Source: Scleromitrula shiraiana
Lineage: Eukaryota; Ascomycota; Leotiomycetes; Helotiales; Sclerotiniaceae
Reading direction: 5' to 3'
NCBI GenBank assembly: GCA_028455995.1
Contig: JABELC010000013.1
Coordinates: 496,001 to 560,000 of the forward strand
Length of the DNA stretch: 64,000 nucleotides
Shown here: one piece after another, positions 23,085 to 35,167 of the stretch
Layout of the letters: each line of letters begins with the position of its first letter
How positions within the stretch are numbered: position 1 is the first letter of the stretch
Position numbers and translations under genes: made by a program
Notes under the pieces: model-generated
The model's input: only the letters and a program-made list of their open reading frames with translations
Databases searched by the model: none
What the model was told of the DNA's origin: nothing

Positions 23085-24395
23085 TCAAGCTGAATCTCCA
23101 GGAAACCAGTTCCAGTGTCCGATATAAATACGGAGATTTAAAACTTCGAAACCGAAGAAACCAAAAACTAACAACCCGGCCACAAATTTCTGCCATTTTC
23201 CACGTAGACTAGCTAGCAGTACCAGCAGCAAACACGCCACGAGCGAAGTCACTGAGTCGACTAAGCCTAATGCCTCGACATTCTCTTCGTTGGCATTAAT
23301 ACAGAATATGACTAGAGATAAGCAACCAGCCAATAGTAAGACATTAGAAGTGATCGTAAAAGAAGAAACAACAGACCCCTGACCAAGACTACCCGCTACA
23401 AAGGTAATAATCATTGCTGTAAGGGTAGATGGAAACGCGAGAAGAATTGAGGTCGTAGGGGTTGGTGGCAGGTTTAGTTTGGAAGACAGAACGGATATGG
23501 AGTACGAAAGCAAGCCGGCGCACAACAAAACCGCAAGAAATTGACTGAGAACAAGTAGATCACCTTCGTCGAATCGCTTGGATTGAGAATGTATTTCACT
23601 GACATGTTCGGAACCTGACCTATCAGAAAGAGGGTATAAAATTTCAGAATCATTTTCACCACTGCCATGATCGGACTGAGATATCTGGATTGTAGTTGGT
23701 CCTTGTCGCACAGCAGTTTCTGAATGATCTGAGCTTGAATCTGAGGGAGTACGATATGGTTGAATTCCAGGAACCACCTCCTGATCTGGCGACTCAGCCC
23801 TTAATAAAAGTGCCAACTCATCTAGATCTTGTCGTTCCTCTGGGAAAACAATGACAATCGAAGAAGCCGTTGCCCAAAGTGGTCGAAGCAGGAAGACAAT
23901 GTAACCTCCAAATACAAGTAGAAGCTGGACACTAACAATCAAAGGATAAGATCCTTTGAAAGCCATCATAGAGAACATGGCAGCAACACCGCATAGAATG
24001 TATACCCATATTTTCTCAAAGTAGTTGAAGTTAACTGTTTCGTACTTATGGCACAGAACACCAATTGAAAGCGGTCCTAGGATGTTGAAGGTTGAAACAC
24101 CGATGATCTGAAAGAGAGTGTGTGAAGGCTGGTGTGTCTCTGGAGGGGGAATGAGGATGCTATAGATCTAATACTCAGATTAATGATCAAATATCCACAA
24201 TTTCTATATAAATTGCTAGCTTACTTGATACCATTGAGCGGCAATAGCAAACAGGCCAGCTAGAACATCCAAGAGACCATATTCTTGTGCTTTTGTAACG
24301 ATACTCCCGAGTTGGCGTATTGTAATCCATACGAGAGCACCAGCAGATAAAATTACAGAAGGGAGAGGCCAAGCATCAGACCAGGTCCAAGACAT
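23085..24395 (-). CDS. Polytopic membrane protein of unknown function
   Basis: Exon 1 (24225-24395) encodes MSWTWSDAWPLPSVILSAGA and onward, and ends at GTAAGC. A 57-bp intron leads to exon 2 (23085-24167); 417 codons in all. About ten hydrophobic segments are visible. Five lie in the N-terminal half (for example PLPSVILSAGALVWITI, IIGVSTFNILGPLSIGVL and LIVSVQLLLVFGGYIVFLL). Then comes a hydrophilic, Ser/Asp/Glu-rich loop of about 90 residues, followed by four or five more in the C-terminal half. I recognise no transporter signature and no charged residue pattern that identifies a substrate. The 3' end converges on the coiled-coil gene. The gene model is well supported by splice phase; the function is unknown. 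Confidence 0.78.
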
Positions 24396-25602
24396 GCTTG
24401 AGCAACAGGTATTGTTATTGATATTTTTAAAAGCTGGTTATGATGAAATTAGGCGTGAATATATGAAAGAGAGCAAAATCTCGTGGTAAATTGAATAATG
24501 AGAGTGATTCTGAAGTTCAAGTTGAGAGAAGAAAGAATATCCAAATGAGATGATTGGAAATACCGCGATTCTTATATTCTTGATAACACATGGGTTGAAA
24601 TGGAAACTTGCATTGAAATAGAAACCCACGTGGGCTTCGTCAACATAGATATGTATGGTTAGAACACTAGGTGTGGTTGCTCTTACCTCTTGCTCCCTTT
24701 GTGACCTCCATCGTGACTTCTCTTTAGAGAGATGTAAGTGTATGAACCGGCACGAAAAAATACACTTATATAGTCTACAATTGTTCTGAAAAGCCGGAGA
24801 GCAAATTCGAACGTTGTGTCAGAGTTATGAGAGAATATAAGAATGTGTAGCGAAGCACCTAACTACTTATCTGAATGTCATATCACCATGCCTAATTGAC
24901 TCGGAGTCGCATATACTTGAGAAAGTCATCCTCTCTAGATGTGCAACACATGAACCTTTGGGGGGACCGCGGGATTCACTTCATGATCTACGTATTCGAG
25001 GACCAATCCTGCCTCAGCTTGTGACAAAGCATTTCCAATCAGTTTCAGTACTCATGATCCGTTAGACTTACTCATTTCCCAATCAGATCAGAAACCACCC
25101 GGCCCTTTGTGTATTTAACTAAGAATCTTCATCCCAAACACTAATGGTATCCTGATAATGGACAAGATTCTTATGAAAAATAATGCAACCCGTGAGAGCA
25201 TGGTGTGTTTCGAAGCAAAGTCATGAAAGCAAAAGTCATGAAAGCAGCTGAATGCTGACTCGACTCGTGAACATGTCGGATTTTGTTTTAGAAAAATGAC
25301 GAGCACTTGCAATACAATTAACATTTTACACTAACAATAATGGGCTCACCACCTTCGGCAACTTGATGTTATTATTATTACCATACGTGTTATAACACGG
25401 ATGCAACAGAATTTCGTACGCTTGAGATACTTCGTATAGCCATCACCTCCAACTACTATCCCATACACAGCGACAAAGCAACTTGCTTTAATAATGCAGC
25501 AAGACCACAGCTCTTTTTCATCGTTCCTCCCCTACAAGATCCATGACAATTGCATTTATTAACCGCACTGCTAAACCACGTTCCCACCTAGTAGAATCAA
25601 AA
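24396..25602. other. Intergenic, no gene seen
   Basis: About 1.2 kb. There are short minus-strand open frames (24438-24629, 25115-25324) with no recognisable character. A short tandem duplication of AAAGTCATGAAAGCA occurs near 25219-25246. Confidence 0.5.
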
Positions 25603-27105
25603 TCACAATGCTCCGGTATCCTCCTCTACTTTATTTCCCTGATCACCATAAACCACATGACTAAACGCTTCGAAATCCCCATTGTCAACTAACCATTCTA
25701 GATCCTCTTCATCTGGACCCAGTTTACTCATTAGGCCGGTACCTGCCCTTGGATATGGTGGGCTGTTTGGTGTTGATTCTCTACTCTCTTGCGTTTCTTG
25801 CCCATTGCTCATGCCATTCCCATTGACCGTCGAAGGAGCCTGTGGAGGTAGAGTAGGGGGTGCAGAAGAAGCATGGGCAAAAGTTGGGGCGGGGGTGGGG
25901 ATGAATGATGTGCTGAACATCGGAGAGGGAGTGATGCCGGAGGTGGATGAGATTTTTCGGATGAAATTTATGGGGGCGTTAGGGTTGGATTCTGCGCGGG
26001 TAAAAAGACCGGCTGTGGAGGAGGATGGAGGAAAGGGTTGTTGTGGGCGAGTTGTTGTGGAGCGTGCTTGGTTTTGAGATTGGCGGCGCTGAAGGGGCGG
26101 TGGATTGGCGGGGAAAATCGGGAGGGTTGGGTGTAGTGTGCAGGCTTTCATCAGGAGCGACACTAATTGAGGATGGGGAAGTGATTCTAGATAGTTCCGC
26201 CTCTACGTAGTTTGATTAGTGACAAGACAAGGAGGTGTGACATAGAGGAAAGGTACCTGGTCAAGTGTTTTGCTAGCCCAGCTTACACCATCGGCTTTAG
26301 AGGGTGCTGGTTTCATGCCCCTTTTCCTTGCACAATCATTACAATACCAAGGAGCTTCCTCATCCTTCACTTCTTCCTCTGACACAACTGGATCATGGCA
26401 CATCTGATGCCATCCCAAGTTACATCCATCGCAAAACACAATCATATTATTTTGAGGACTATTGCCTCTTCCACACCTTTTGCACAATGCTTGTTCTTGG
26501 TTTCGCTTATGTGTCGATGTCGATGATCGTTTTCGCGCACTCGTTTCAGGCATTACAGGAACGAAATGTGTCGGCTTCACAACCTGTCTTCCGCTCTGTG
26601 TGATCTTTGGCAAATCTGCTGCTACACTGTTCGCATCGTCGGAGTCAGAATCTCCACCAAGCCCACTCATGGCATCAGATTCTTCTGCGCTCTCACTTTC
26701 TTCCTTTATTCTCTTTCGCTTTTGTCCCGCTTTCGATCCCTTCCCTCTTTTCTTGCCTGTGCTAGGTGCCGAAGCTGTTGGGGTCGCACTCTTCTCAGCG
26801 GAGGCAGCACTTCCACTTCCCCCTCTAGCGCCTGGTCTTCTACCAGTAACATATCTTGGCGGCGTGTTTATCTCCATATTTTGTGTAGTTCTCATCCCCT
26901 GCATAACGTTCCGGCGCATTTCTTCATAACCTGGTGGTGTTCCGGTAATGCCAATGCTAGATAATCCACCGCTGATTCCAGATTTCATGCGCTGCAGAAT
27001 CATCTCTGTAGCTGCAGAGAACTTGGGCACATATTTGGGAGGAGAGTCACTCATAATGGTATCGGTTGGGGCAGCTGTCGTAGCTGGAGTTTGAGGGGTA
27101 TCCAT
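25603..27105 (-). CDS. PHD-finger nuclear protein
   Basis: A putative chromatin reader. Exon 1 (26257-27105) and exon 2 (25603-26202) are separated by a 54-bp intron; 482 codons. The PHD zinc finger spans about residues 208-258 with the full C4HC3 set: CKRCGRG, FCDGCNLGWHQMCHDP, WYCNDC. It is preceded by a Lys/Arg-rich, nuclear-localisation-like segment (TGKKRGKGSKAGQKRKRIK) and an acidic Ser/Asp stretch. The splice join places KTLDQ before RRNYLESLPHPQLVSLLMKA, a conserved helix followed by TLHPTLPIFP. The C-terminal third is Pro/Ser/Thr-rich, ending in the acidic segment LGPDEEDLEWLVDNGDFEAF. The histone mark recognised cannot be read from the sequence. Confidence 0.87.
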
Positions 27106-27623
27106 GATTGCTTGAGGCTCGGATTTTTGAGGGGATAGGATGTTTGCGCCGGCGAGAATGATGCGATTTATCGAACTAGAAAAATCAATTGAACCATATA
27201 CAATTGAAAAGAAAGTCTCAAAGGGTATGGGACTGATAGACCGAACGTAATTAATAGATTGATGACCTGGTTAAAGTAAATGCTCAAAATACTGATTGAG
27301 GGCGTGTCGGCACGCGTAATGACGGTCTCCAATGGCGTATCTATGTGATTAAGAGCTTCTCAACAATCAAAACAACCGTTCAAAGGGTCAAGATTGATGT
27401 TATCGAAGAGTCTTATATGTTGTGGAGGTAAGAGTACAAAAATGGTCTGGTGATGATGAATAAACCGATTTTGAGCTAATGCACGTGATCGACTCATGTG
27501 ACCAAACTCTTTTCTCAGACAAACTTCCTCATGCTGGATGCAAACACCCTTGCCTGGAATTGTATTTGCGTTTTCTTACAGTAATCTATACATATCTATA
27601 TAGCCTCTAATATATACATGACT
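27106..27623. other. Intergenic, no gene seen
   Basis: About 520 bp between two minus-strand genes. It should carry the PHD-gene promoter and the 3' flank of the CoA-transferase gene. No motif was identified. Confidence 0.45.
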
Positions 27624-29177
27624 CTATTTGATTGCACCCTCGGCTTTCAATGCCTCAATATCAGATTCATTCATCCCCAAGATGTCCCTCAAAATCTCAT
27701 CCGTATGCTGCCCAAGCATAGGAGGTACTGTCCTTATACTTGGCTTACTTTCACTGTATTTGACTGGAGTATTCACCATCTTAATGGGTCCACAGTATTC
27801 ATGGTTCATCTCTTTTACCATGTCTCTTGCTAACACGTGCTCGTGATTCAATGTCCCTTGGATATCATTGATAGCTGCATAGGGCAAGCCAGACCCCTCG
27901 AATATTTCTAACCATTCTTGTGTAGTCTTGTTCTGGGTTATCTTCTCGATTGCACTGTCTAGTTCCGCTCGGTGGGCAACTCTCTGAGTATTAACAATAA
28001 ATCTGGGGTCTTCTTTCCACTCCGAACGGCCAAGTCCATTGCATAACAGCCCAAACAACCTATCATTTCCTCCTCCAAACAAGATATCACCGTCTTTTGT
28101 TTTATATGACCGATATGGTACGATTGATGCTGAACTTTTGTTAATATTTTGGCCCAATGAAGCTAGAGAACACATACGATGAGCAGTACCCCATCTCCCC
28201 TCGTCCTTCTCACCACTGATTAAAGCAGAACTGGCTAGGTTAGACAGCGTTGCAACCTGACAATCAGATAATGCAACATCAATATGTTGGCCTCTTCCTG
28301 TTCTCCCTCTTGCAAGCAATGCGGCCATTATACTATTACTGGTGTACAGCCCTGTCGTTAGGTCTGTGACTGCAACTCCAACCTTTACTGGAGGACCATC
28401 TCTGCTCCCTGTTATGTGCATTAATCCCATTTCTGCCTCTACCATGACATCATATCCCGCTCGGCTTCTATATGGACCAGTTTGGCCATATCCAGTTATA
28501 GATGCGTATATTAAACGTGGGTTTTTCTTTCGTAGGGTCTCATAATCCATGCCATATTTTTTTAATGAGCCGGGCAAGTAATTCTCAACCAAGATATCGC
28601 TGTCGGCAGCAAGTTTATGAAGAACCTTGACGGCAGATGGGTGTTTAAATGAAAGTCCAAGCGACTTTTTATTTCGATTGACCTGGGGTTTGTAAGTTGG
28701 AAGATTCAGGAACTTTTGGAGGTGTCTGGAAAATCCGTACAGCAAAGAAGTAGGCACTCTCCCCAGGGCCTTCTTTCCCCGAGCCTTCTACATATTTCGC
28801 ATATGGAGGTCCCCAATGTCTTGTATCATCGCCTTTCGTTGGGTGCTCGACTTTAATTACTTCTGCGCTAGGTTTATTAGCTCTATACAAGAACCAAAGG
28901 ACGTGAAAGTCGTACCCAAGATCTCCTAATATTTGTGTACAGTATGGCTACCAGTCTATCAGCCAATTTTTCGGCAATCATCAGGTATCTGACTTACACC
29001 TGCAAGAACTCTAGTCATATCCAAAACCTTATATCCTTTCAGAGGTAGTGTCATGTCAGTTGCTGTATCAGCCAACCCTCTGCGTTGAATCTGCTTGGTT
29101 GTTGAATTGAAGCCATTGATATTGGAAAAAGCTCGCGAAGCTGTGAAGCGTGATCTGGAACATACTGATGTGATCAT
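27624..29177 (-). CDS. Class III (CaiB/BaiF family) CoA-transferase, probably mitochondrial
   Basis: A family III acyl-CoA transferase related to succinyl-CoA:glutarate CoA-transferase and formyl-CoA transferase. Four exons (28998-29177, 28916-28947, 28741-28882, 27624-28682) give 470 codons. The second exon is only 32 nt and supplies PYCTQILGDL, completing the family block MTRVLAG-PYCTQILGDLG-A-IKVEHP. Further motifs are DTRHWGPPYA, NRNKKSLGLSFKHP, GYGQTGPYRSRAGYDVMVEA and VGVAVTDLTTGLY. The last contains the Asp aligned with the acyl-carrier residue of the family. The N-terminus (MITSVCSRSRFTASRAF) is Ser/Arg-rich and lacks acidic residues, as in mitochondrial presequences. The exact acyl donor and acceptor cannot be decided from sequence alone. 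Confidence 0.9.
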
Positions 29178-29594
29178 TATGGAAATATATGTACATTGAA
29201 GAAAGCTATAAGCTTCAAGAAATGATGTCTCAATGTTGTTGTTGCCCCACTACCCCAGATTTCTCGGCTCGGCAAAAAAAAATGCCGAGGAATACGGCTG
29301 GGCATAGAGTAGGTTCTTTGCAATATTATTTTGATTCCTTACCATACCCGACCATAATCATCGACTACTTTACTATTGAATATTTAATGGTATACCGTAT
29401 CTTGATCTCACCCCTTTCCCTCTCTCCTTTCCAGCTCACCTTCAGACCAGTTCCCGCGCTACCTACTAGTGCATTAGAAATGGCGAGCACCTAGTGTAAA
29501 TAGGACACATTATACACAAATAATAAAATAGACTGATTATGTGCATATCTCGATATTAATATAATTCATAATACTTTTGCACTTGAGTGCAATT
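29178..29594. other. Intergenic, no gene seen
   Basis: About 420 bp between the CoA-transferase start and the RRP3 stop, both on the minus strand. It presumably includes the CoA-transferase promoter. No feature recognised. Confidence 0.45.
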
Positions 29595-31100
29595 TTAACC
29601 TTCCTCTCTGTCCATCTCATCACGGCCTCTGTTACTCCCCTTTGCGGGTCTCCTGCCTTTCAAAACTGCACCCTTCTTGCCTCTATCCTCATGCAAATTC
29701 TTCATTTCATTTCGTGCATGTCTCTGAGCTTCTTCAACTCTCGGTTTGAACACCATAACCTCATCCTTTGCAATCTGATATTCGTCTTGTTTCTTCCCAA
29801 GTGCTGCCTCTATTCGCATCCAAATTTCCACATCATACTGGGTGACGAAACTTATGGCATGTCCAGCTTTCCCTGCACGAGCCGTACGCCCAACTCTATG
29901 AACGTATGTCTTACTGTCTTGCGGCATGTCATAATTTAATACAACATCAACAGATGGAATATCTAGACCACGAGCAGCAACATCTGTGGCCACAAGGATT
30001 TCTCTGGATCCTGCACGAAACTTGTTTAAAGATCCCAGACGAGAGGACTGAGAAAGCTGTCCATGCAACGGGATTGCGCCAAATCCAAGGGTCCGTAGCA
30101 AAATTGCGATTCGCTGTGTCTCATTAACTGTTCGTGTGAAAATGATAGCGGACTTCCCGGCAAACTCGTTCAAAAGATAAATTAGATAGGTGTCCTTGTG
30201 AACCAATGGTATGAATATGTAATTTTGGATGAGAGTTGACACTGTTTGGTATTTGCTGCTATTGATGCTTACACGAAGCGGATCCTTTAAACTTGCTCTC
30301 TGTAGACTTTCAACTTTTGAGCTCATTGTCGCTGAAAAGAGGTAGGTTCGTCGCTCTCTAGGAAGAACTTTGAGGATTTTGTCGAGAATAGGTCCAAAAT
30401 CGAGATCAAGAAGTCGATCAGCCTCATCCATGACGAGGTATTTGAGCGACCGTAATGAGAAACCTTTCGTATTCTCTAGATGATCAAGAAGTCTACCAGG
30501 AGTGGCAACTATAATGTGAGGTTTTTTGCCCAATGCGATTGATTGTGGAACCATGTCCATTCCTCCCACTATGACTGCGCATTTTACTCTTATAATAGAA
30601 CCAAGTGCCTCAAATGATTGTGATATTTGATAAGCCAATTCGCGGGTAGGTGCTAAGACCAGTCCGAACAAAGGCTGTGGTTTGTCTAGAAGAGATTGAA
30701 GAATTGGTAGAGCAAATGCAGCTGTTTTTCCACTTCCTGTCTCTGCCAATCCAATTAAATCTCGTCCCTGTAGCGCAAGTGGTATGGATTCTGCCTGAAT
30801 AGGAGTTGGTGCTTTGTATCCCAGAGTATCGCATGCTTCACATAATGAGTCCACAATTCCCTACACTGATCAGCGATTATATTTAGCAGCTTCAAGGAGA
30901 ACACGAACCAGATCTTTGAATGATTTTGTGACTGCAGTCTCTTTCTCTTCCCCTTCCTCCTCCTGTAACTCCGAGACCTCTGTCACTTCCGTTGGCTCGG
31001 GCGACAACGAAGGAGAGGCTTTTTTCGATATTTTGGTTTTCTTCGTCTTCAAGGCTGAAGGCGCATCCGCATCAGTCTTCCTCCTTTTAACGGAAGACAT
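29595..31100 (-). CDS. RRP3: DEAD-box ATP-dependent RNA helicase RRP3
   Basis: A nucleolar DEAD-box helicase required for 18S rRNA maturation (early pre-rRNA cleavages). Exon 1 (30909-31100) ends KSFKDL. A 48-bp intron with a GTTCGT donor joins to exon 2 (29595-30860), which begins GIVDSLCEACDTLGYKAPTP; 485 codons. The full helicase motif set is visible in order: Q motif GYKAPTPIQ, AETGSGKT, PTRELA, TPGRLLDH, DEAD (VMDEADRLLD), SAT, ARGLDIP and HRVGRTARAG. The 64-residue N-terminal extension is Lys/Ser/Glu-rich, and the C-terminus is basic (KGRRPAKGSNRGR), both usual for RRP3. It is divergent from SSF1 across 300 bp. Confidence 0.95.
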
Positions 31101-31400
31101 ATTGTTATTCGGTAGAACTATGGAATCAGTAGTTGTCTTTCAGTTAAACAAGTGCACAAACTTTAATACGATTCAATTGTAAGGGAAAATAACAACGTAA
31201 TAGCCTGGAATCATACCAAGCTTGTAATAAAAATATGAAAAGTAAACGAGATGGATCGATCTGCTCTGAAAAATAATTTTTTTATCAGCTTATCGAATTC
31301 GCTTCTCTGATTGGCTAAGCGCAAAAAAGTTTCTATTCTTTAAGAAAACATCGACCCCGATTGCTCGCAAGTTTTACAACATACAACCACAAAATCGAAA
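31101..31400. promoter_or_regulatory. Bidirectional promoter region of RRP3 and SSF1
   Basis: 300 bp separate two divergent ribosome-biogenesis genes, so both promoters lie here (inferred). It contains an A/T core reading TGAAAAATAATTTTTT at about 31267-31282. This loosely resembles the RRPE element of yeast ribosome-biogenesis promoters but does not match its consensus exactly. I note it only as a candidate. Confidence 0.5.
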
Positions 31401-32807
31401 ATGGCGAGAAGACGAACGAAGAAGCGCACTCATATTGGTGCTAACAATGGACCTACTGGAGGAAGAGCAGTACCTGCTTCTCAAGCTTCGAAGTCACCCA
31501 AAAGCATGGTAATTCGAGTCGGCGCTGGAGAAGTCGGACCAAGTGTCAGTCAGTTGGTGAAAGATGTTCGACGAATGATGGAACCAGATACGGCTTCAAG
31601 GTTGAAGGAGAGAAGAGCAAACAGATTGAGAGATTATGTCACTATGGCAGGCCCATTGGGCGTCAGCCATCTCATGCTCTTCTCCAGATCAGAGGCAGGA
31701 AATACAAACATGCGACTTGCGCTCACACCAAGAGGTCCGACATTACATTTCAATGTAGAGAAATATTCTCTATGTAAAGACATAAGAAAGGCTTTGAAGC
31801 ATCCTAAGGGTGGTGGAAAAGAATATACAACTGCGCCATTGGTTAGTTGCATCCCTATGGCCGTGATGAATTCTATTAACACTCTATAGCTTGTTATGAA
31901 CAATTTCGTATCTTCTCCTTCGGAATCGGCCTCTGAAAATAAAATACCCAAACATCTCGAATCTCTCACAACCTCAATTTTCCAATCTCTTTTCCCACCA
32001 ATTTCACCAAATGCTACGCCTTTATCATCAATTCGTCGAGTTATGCTTTTAAACAGAGAGCCAAGTAAGGGCGATGATGATAGTTCTTATATCATAAATC
32101 TCCGTCACTACGCTATCACAACAAAACAGACTGGTCTTTCGAGGCCTTTACGAAGGTTAAATGCTGCCGAGAAGTTCTTACATTCCAAAAACCCCAAGGG
32201 CAAGAAAGGTTTACCAAATCTTGGAAAATTGGAAGATATTGCGGATTACATGATTGGTGAAGATGGCGCTGGATATATGACCGATGCAACAAGCGGTAGT
32301 GAAGTGGATACCGATGCAGAAGTGGAAGTAGTCGAGACACGTACTCGAAAGATTCTAAATAAACGACAAAAACAAAGGACTGCCGATGGCCAAGCCAAGG
32401 CCAAAGTCGGGGTCGAGAAACGAGCTGTTAAATTAGTAGAACTGGGGCCCAGGTTAAAATTGCGAATGACGAAAGTTGAAGAAGGAGTGTGCTCAGGCAA
32501 GATTATGTGGCACGAATATATCCATAAAACGAAGGAAGAGATCAAGGAAATGGATAAAGTTTGGGAGAAGAGAAGGCAGGAGAAAGAAGCTAGGAAGAAG
32601 ATTCAAAGAGAGAATGTGGAAAAGAAGAAGAAGAATAAGCCAGCAAATAAAAAGAGTGGTGACGAGGAGGATGAGGATGAAGATGAAATGGACGTCGACG
32701 AATGGGATAGTGAAGGTTTAGAAGGTGATGGAGAGATGGAGTTAAATGAGGAGATGGAGGAAAGAGGCGAGTGGGAAGATGAGGAAAAGGAAATTGCTGC
32801 GGGTTGA
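31401..32807 (+). CDS. SSF1: Brix-domain ribosome biogenesis factor SSF1 (Peter Pan family)
   Basis: A nucleolar factor for large-subunit (27S pre-rRNA) maturation. Exon 1 (31401-31841), a 48-bp intron (GTTAGT donor), and exon 2 (31890-32807) give 452 codons. The start MARRRTKKRTH is typical. The Brix domain runs through SMVIRVGAGEVGPSVSQLVK, MEPDTASRLKERRANRLRDY, the family hallmark PRGPTLHFNVEKYSLCKDI, and, after splicing, APLLVMNNF. RRVMLLNRE and HYAITTKQTGLSRPLRRL follow. The domain ends near GPRLKLRMTKVEEGVCSGKI. The C-terminal fifth is Lys-rich, then very acidic, as in other SSF1 proteins. Confidence 0.95.
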
Positions 32808-33350
32808 GTATGATTCCCTGCAAGTTTTCATGTAATGGTTAAGAATACTAATAAAAAATGTCGATATTCAATTCTGAGGGCAAAATTTGTGGAGTTTCGT
32901 TCAGGCGGCTATCATGTGAGAATCTGATCTCAAGCTTTTTGGCAAACGAATCTTTTACTATTCGTCTTAAGTTTACCAATCGACAAAAGCTTCTTGTTAC
33001 ATTGTGCCCTTTGCAAATCATGCCATTGACTAGCACCCTTCCCATCTTCTCAAAGCCATATTACTGGCGTTTAATATTAACTCTTTGAGCACTAAGCCGA
33101 AACGCAATAGGTAGCCTATCACAATTCATGATAAGAATTTCCGCATATTATTAAGGTAATTGCATAAGATCTCAAATCTACATAATCCTTACTATCATAG
33201 TTAATTTATTCGATTGCTGATGTCGAATTTTGAGAATCATTCGAGCTCTGTACTAACATGTTGCCATAGTTCTATAACTTACTTAGACTCACGCCGATCT
33301 TCCCATTACATCACATATTTCATAGTCTATTCACTGGATTAAGCTTGGAC
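32808..33350. other. Intergenic, no gene seen
   Basis: About 540 bp downstream of SSF1. The short frames 32848-33045 (minus) and 32858-33088 (plus) overlap each other on opposite strands and show no motif. Confidence 0.45.
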
Positions 33351-35167
33351 ATGATGCACTCTTCATCGCTCTGTATAGGCTTGATTATCTCAATACCTAT
33401 TGTCATTTCCTCATGGTACCAATCATCTTTACAGCGGTTTCCGCTCGTTCGCGGTGCCTCTATCGAGATTCTCCAACAACACATGAGTAATGACACATTG
33501 GCCTCAGAACACCTGGTTCGCACCTACTTGACCAGGATTTCCGAGGTCAATGACAAAACTCATGCAGTTGCTGAAACTAACCCTGATGCATTGAGAGTTG
33601 CACGACGCCTTGACCGGGAGAGGAGGATATCCAGGCCTCGGAGGTATGAATTCACTGATTACATCCTCAGGAGTTGCCTAACGTTTGATCTCTGTAGTGT
33701 CCTCCATGGTATTCCGATTTTCGTCAAGGATTCGATCAGTGCTCACGGAATGAACAATACAGTCAGCTCCTATTGATTGGAAGGAGCAAAAACAAAGACC
33801 TAGGCGTCCGTCATCTCAAAGCTTCGAGATGCAGGGGCAATAATTCTTGGGAAGTCGAACATGTCTCAATGGGGAAATGGTCGCTCCGTCGAGTCTTCTA
33901 ACGGCTGGAGTTCTTGGGGTGGACAAACGGAGGGAGTATATGTCATGGGCCAAGATCCCTGTGGAAGCAGTAGTGGCTCTGCAACATCAATAGCCATGGG
34001 CTTAGCAGTTGCAGCCCTAGGAGCAGAGGTAAGAGTCGCATATAATGTTTCGGTCGTTGAACTCCGGGTGAACTTCACTAATTTGAATGCTCAGACAGTA
34101 GGAAGCATTACTTGTCCTGCAATGAAAAGCAATATCGTGAGCATTAAGCCCACTGCTTCTCTGGTGGCTAAAGACGGTGTCATCATATCTCAACGGCGAG
34201 GGTTAGTTGGTCCGATGGCCTCAACAGTCAGAGATGCTGCTTTACTTCTGAGTTTTATGATCGGTCGAAGTGAATCCGATCCACTAACGAAGAACATACC
34301 TTTCACACACTATCCTGACTACTTTAAGTCTTGCAACACCAATACCCTGCACAAAAGCCGAATAGGAATGGGTTGAAAAATCCTATAGAATCTAGTATCA
34401 ACACTACAGCCATTATGCAATCATTCGAGAATGATGTCTCATTACTTCGGAAAAACCGTGCCACAGTTATAGACAATGCTGATTATCCAAACTATGAGGA
34501 TTTATATGGCTCTTCGCCGCAGTCAGTAGTCGGGCTGGCAGAATACAAATTCGACATGGCGCGGTATTTTGATGGCCTTTCAACAAATCCACAAAGCATC
34601 CACAGCATCAGCGACATAATTGTATGCTCGAAGTCACATCCTAAGAATGAGTATCCTGCACGAGATGTTATAAATTTGGAAAGAGCCGCAGTTGCTTCCG
34701 ATCTCGACTCACCGGAGGTCTTGAATGCACTAGAAAAAGTGTAGTTCTTTGGACGTGAAGGTGGTATCGACGGTGCACTGAAATCAGCCAATGCCGATGC
34801 TCTCATTCTTCCATTTGTCATTTGCTCCGATGTCCCCGGGTTAGCAGGCTACCCGGTCATTACTACACCGATGAGATTTCTGCCCAGCGACACACCTGTC
34901 AAGTGGAATTCGAGACAAGATCTAATCGACGAAGCACCAAATGTACTGCAAGTAACTCCCAGTCTATACTCCTTGTCGTTTATGTGGTACCACCCTTGAA
35001 TCTAACTAATACATTGTAGATTTGGTCTATGTTTTATTGGGACAGCCTTTTCTGAGGAAAAGCTCATTGGTCTTGCATACTCTTTTGAACAGCTGACAAA
35101 CGTTGCATCTCAGAGATTGCCAATAGTTCTACCTAGGACAGAGTTGATAGACATAAGCGACAAATAG
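33351..35167 (+). pseudogene. Decayed amidase-signature-family gene
   Basis: A recognisable amidase (amidase-signature serine hydrolase) interrupted several times. It starts with a hydrophobic N-terminal segment (SLCIGLIISIPIVISS) and continues LVRTYLTRISEVNDKTHAV. A clean 54-bp intron lies at 33644-33697, followed by HGIPIFVKDSIS, which holds the family's catalytic Lys. In-frame TGA (33774-33776) and TAG (33801-33803) follow. Then come GAIILGKSNMSQWGN, the Ser-rich signature DPCGSSSGSATSIAMGLA, a good 66-bp intron (34029-34094), and GSITCPAMKSNIVSIKPT. A frameshift is needed near 34360-34376 to continue into NPIESSINTTAIMQSFEND. Another TAG sits at 34742-34744, and homology runs on (GREGGIDGALKSANADALIL, RFLPSDTPVKWNSRQDLIDE) to 35167. 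The introns remain intact while the coding frame is broken, so this is a pseudogene, not a mis-spliced gene. Confidence 0.87.

Noticed and set aside
33861..34376. Considered as an independent short amidase gene
   Set aside because: It begins mid-domain, reads through an evident intron and is continuous with homologous sequence on both sides, so it is part of the pseudogene.
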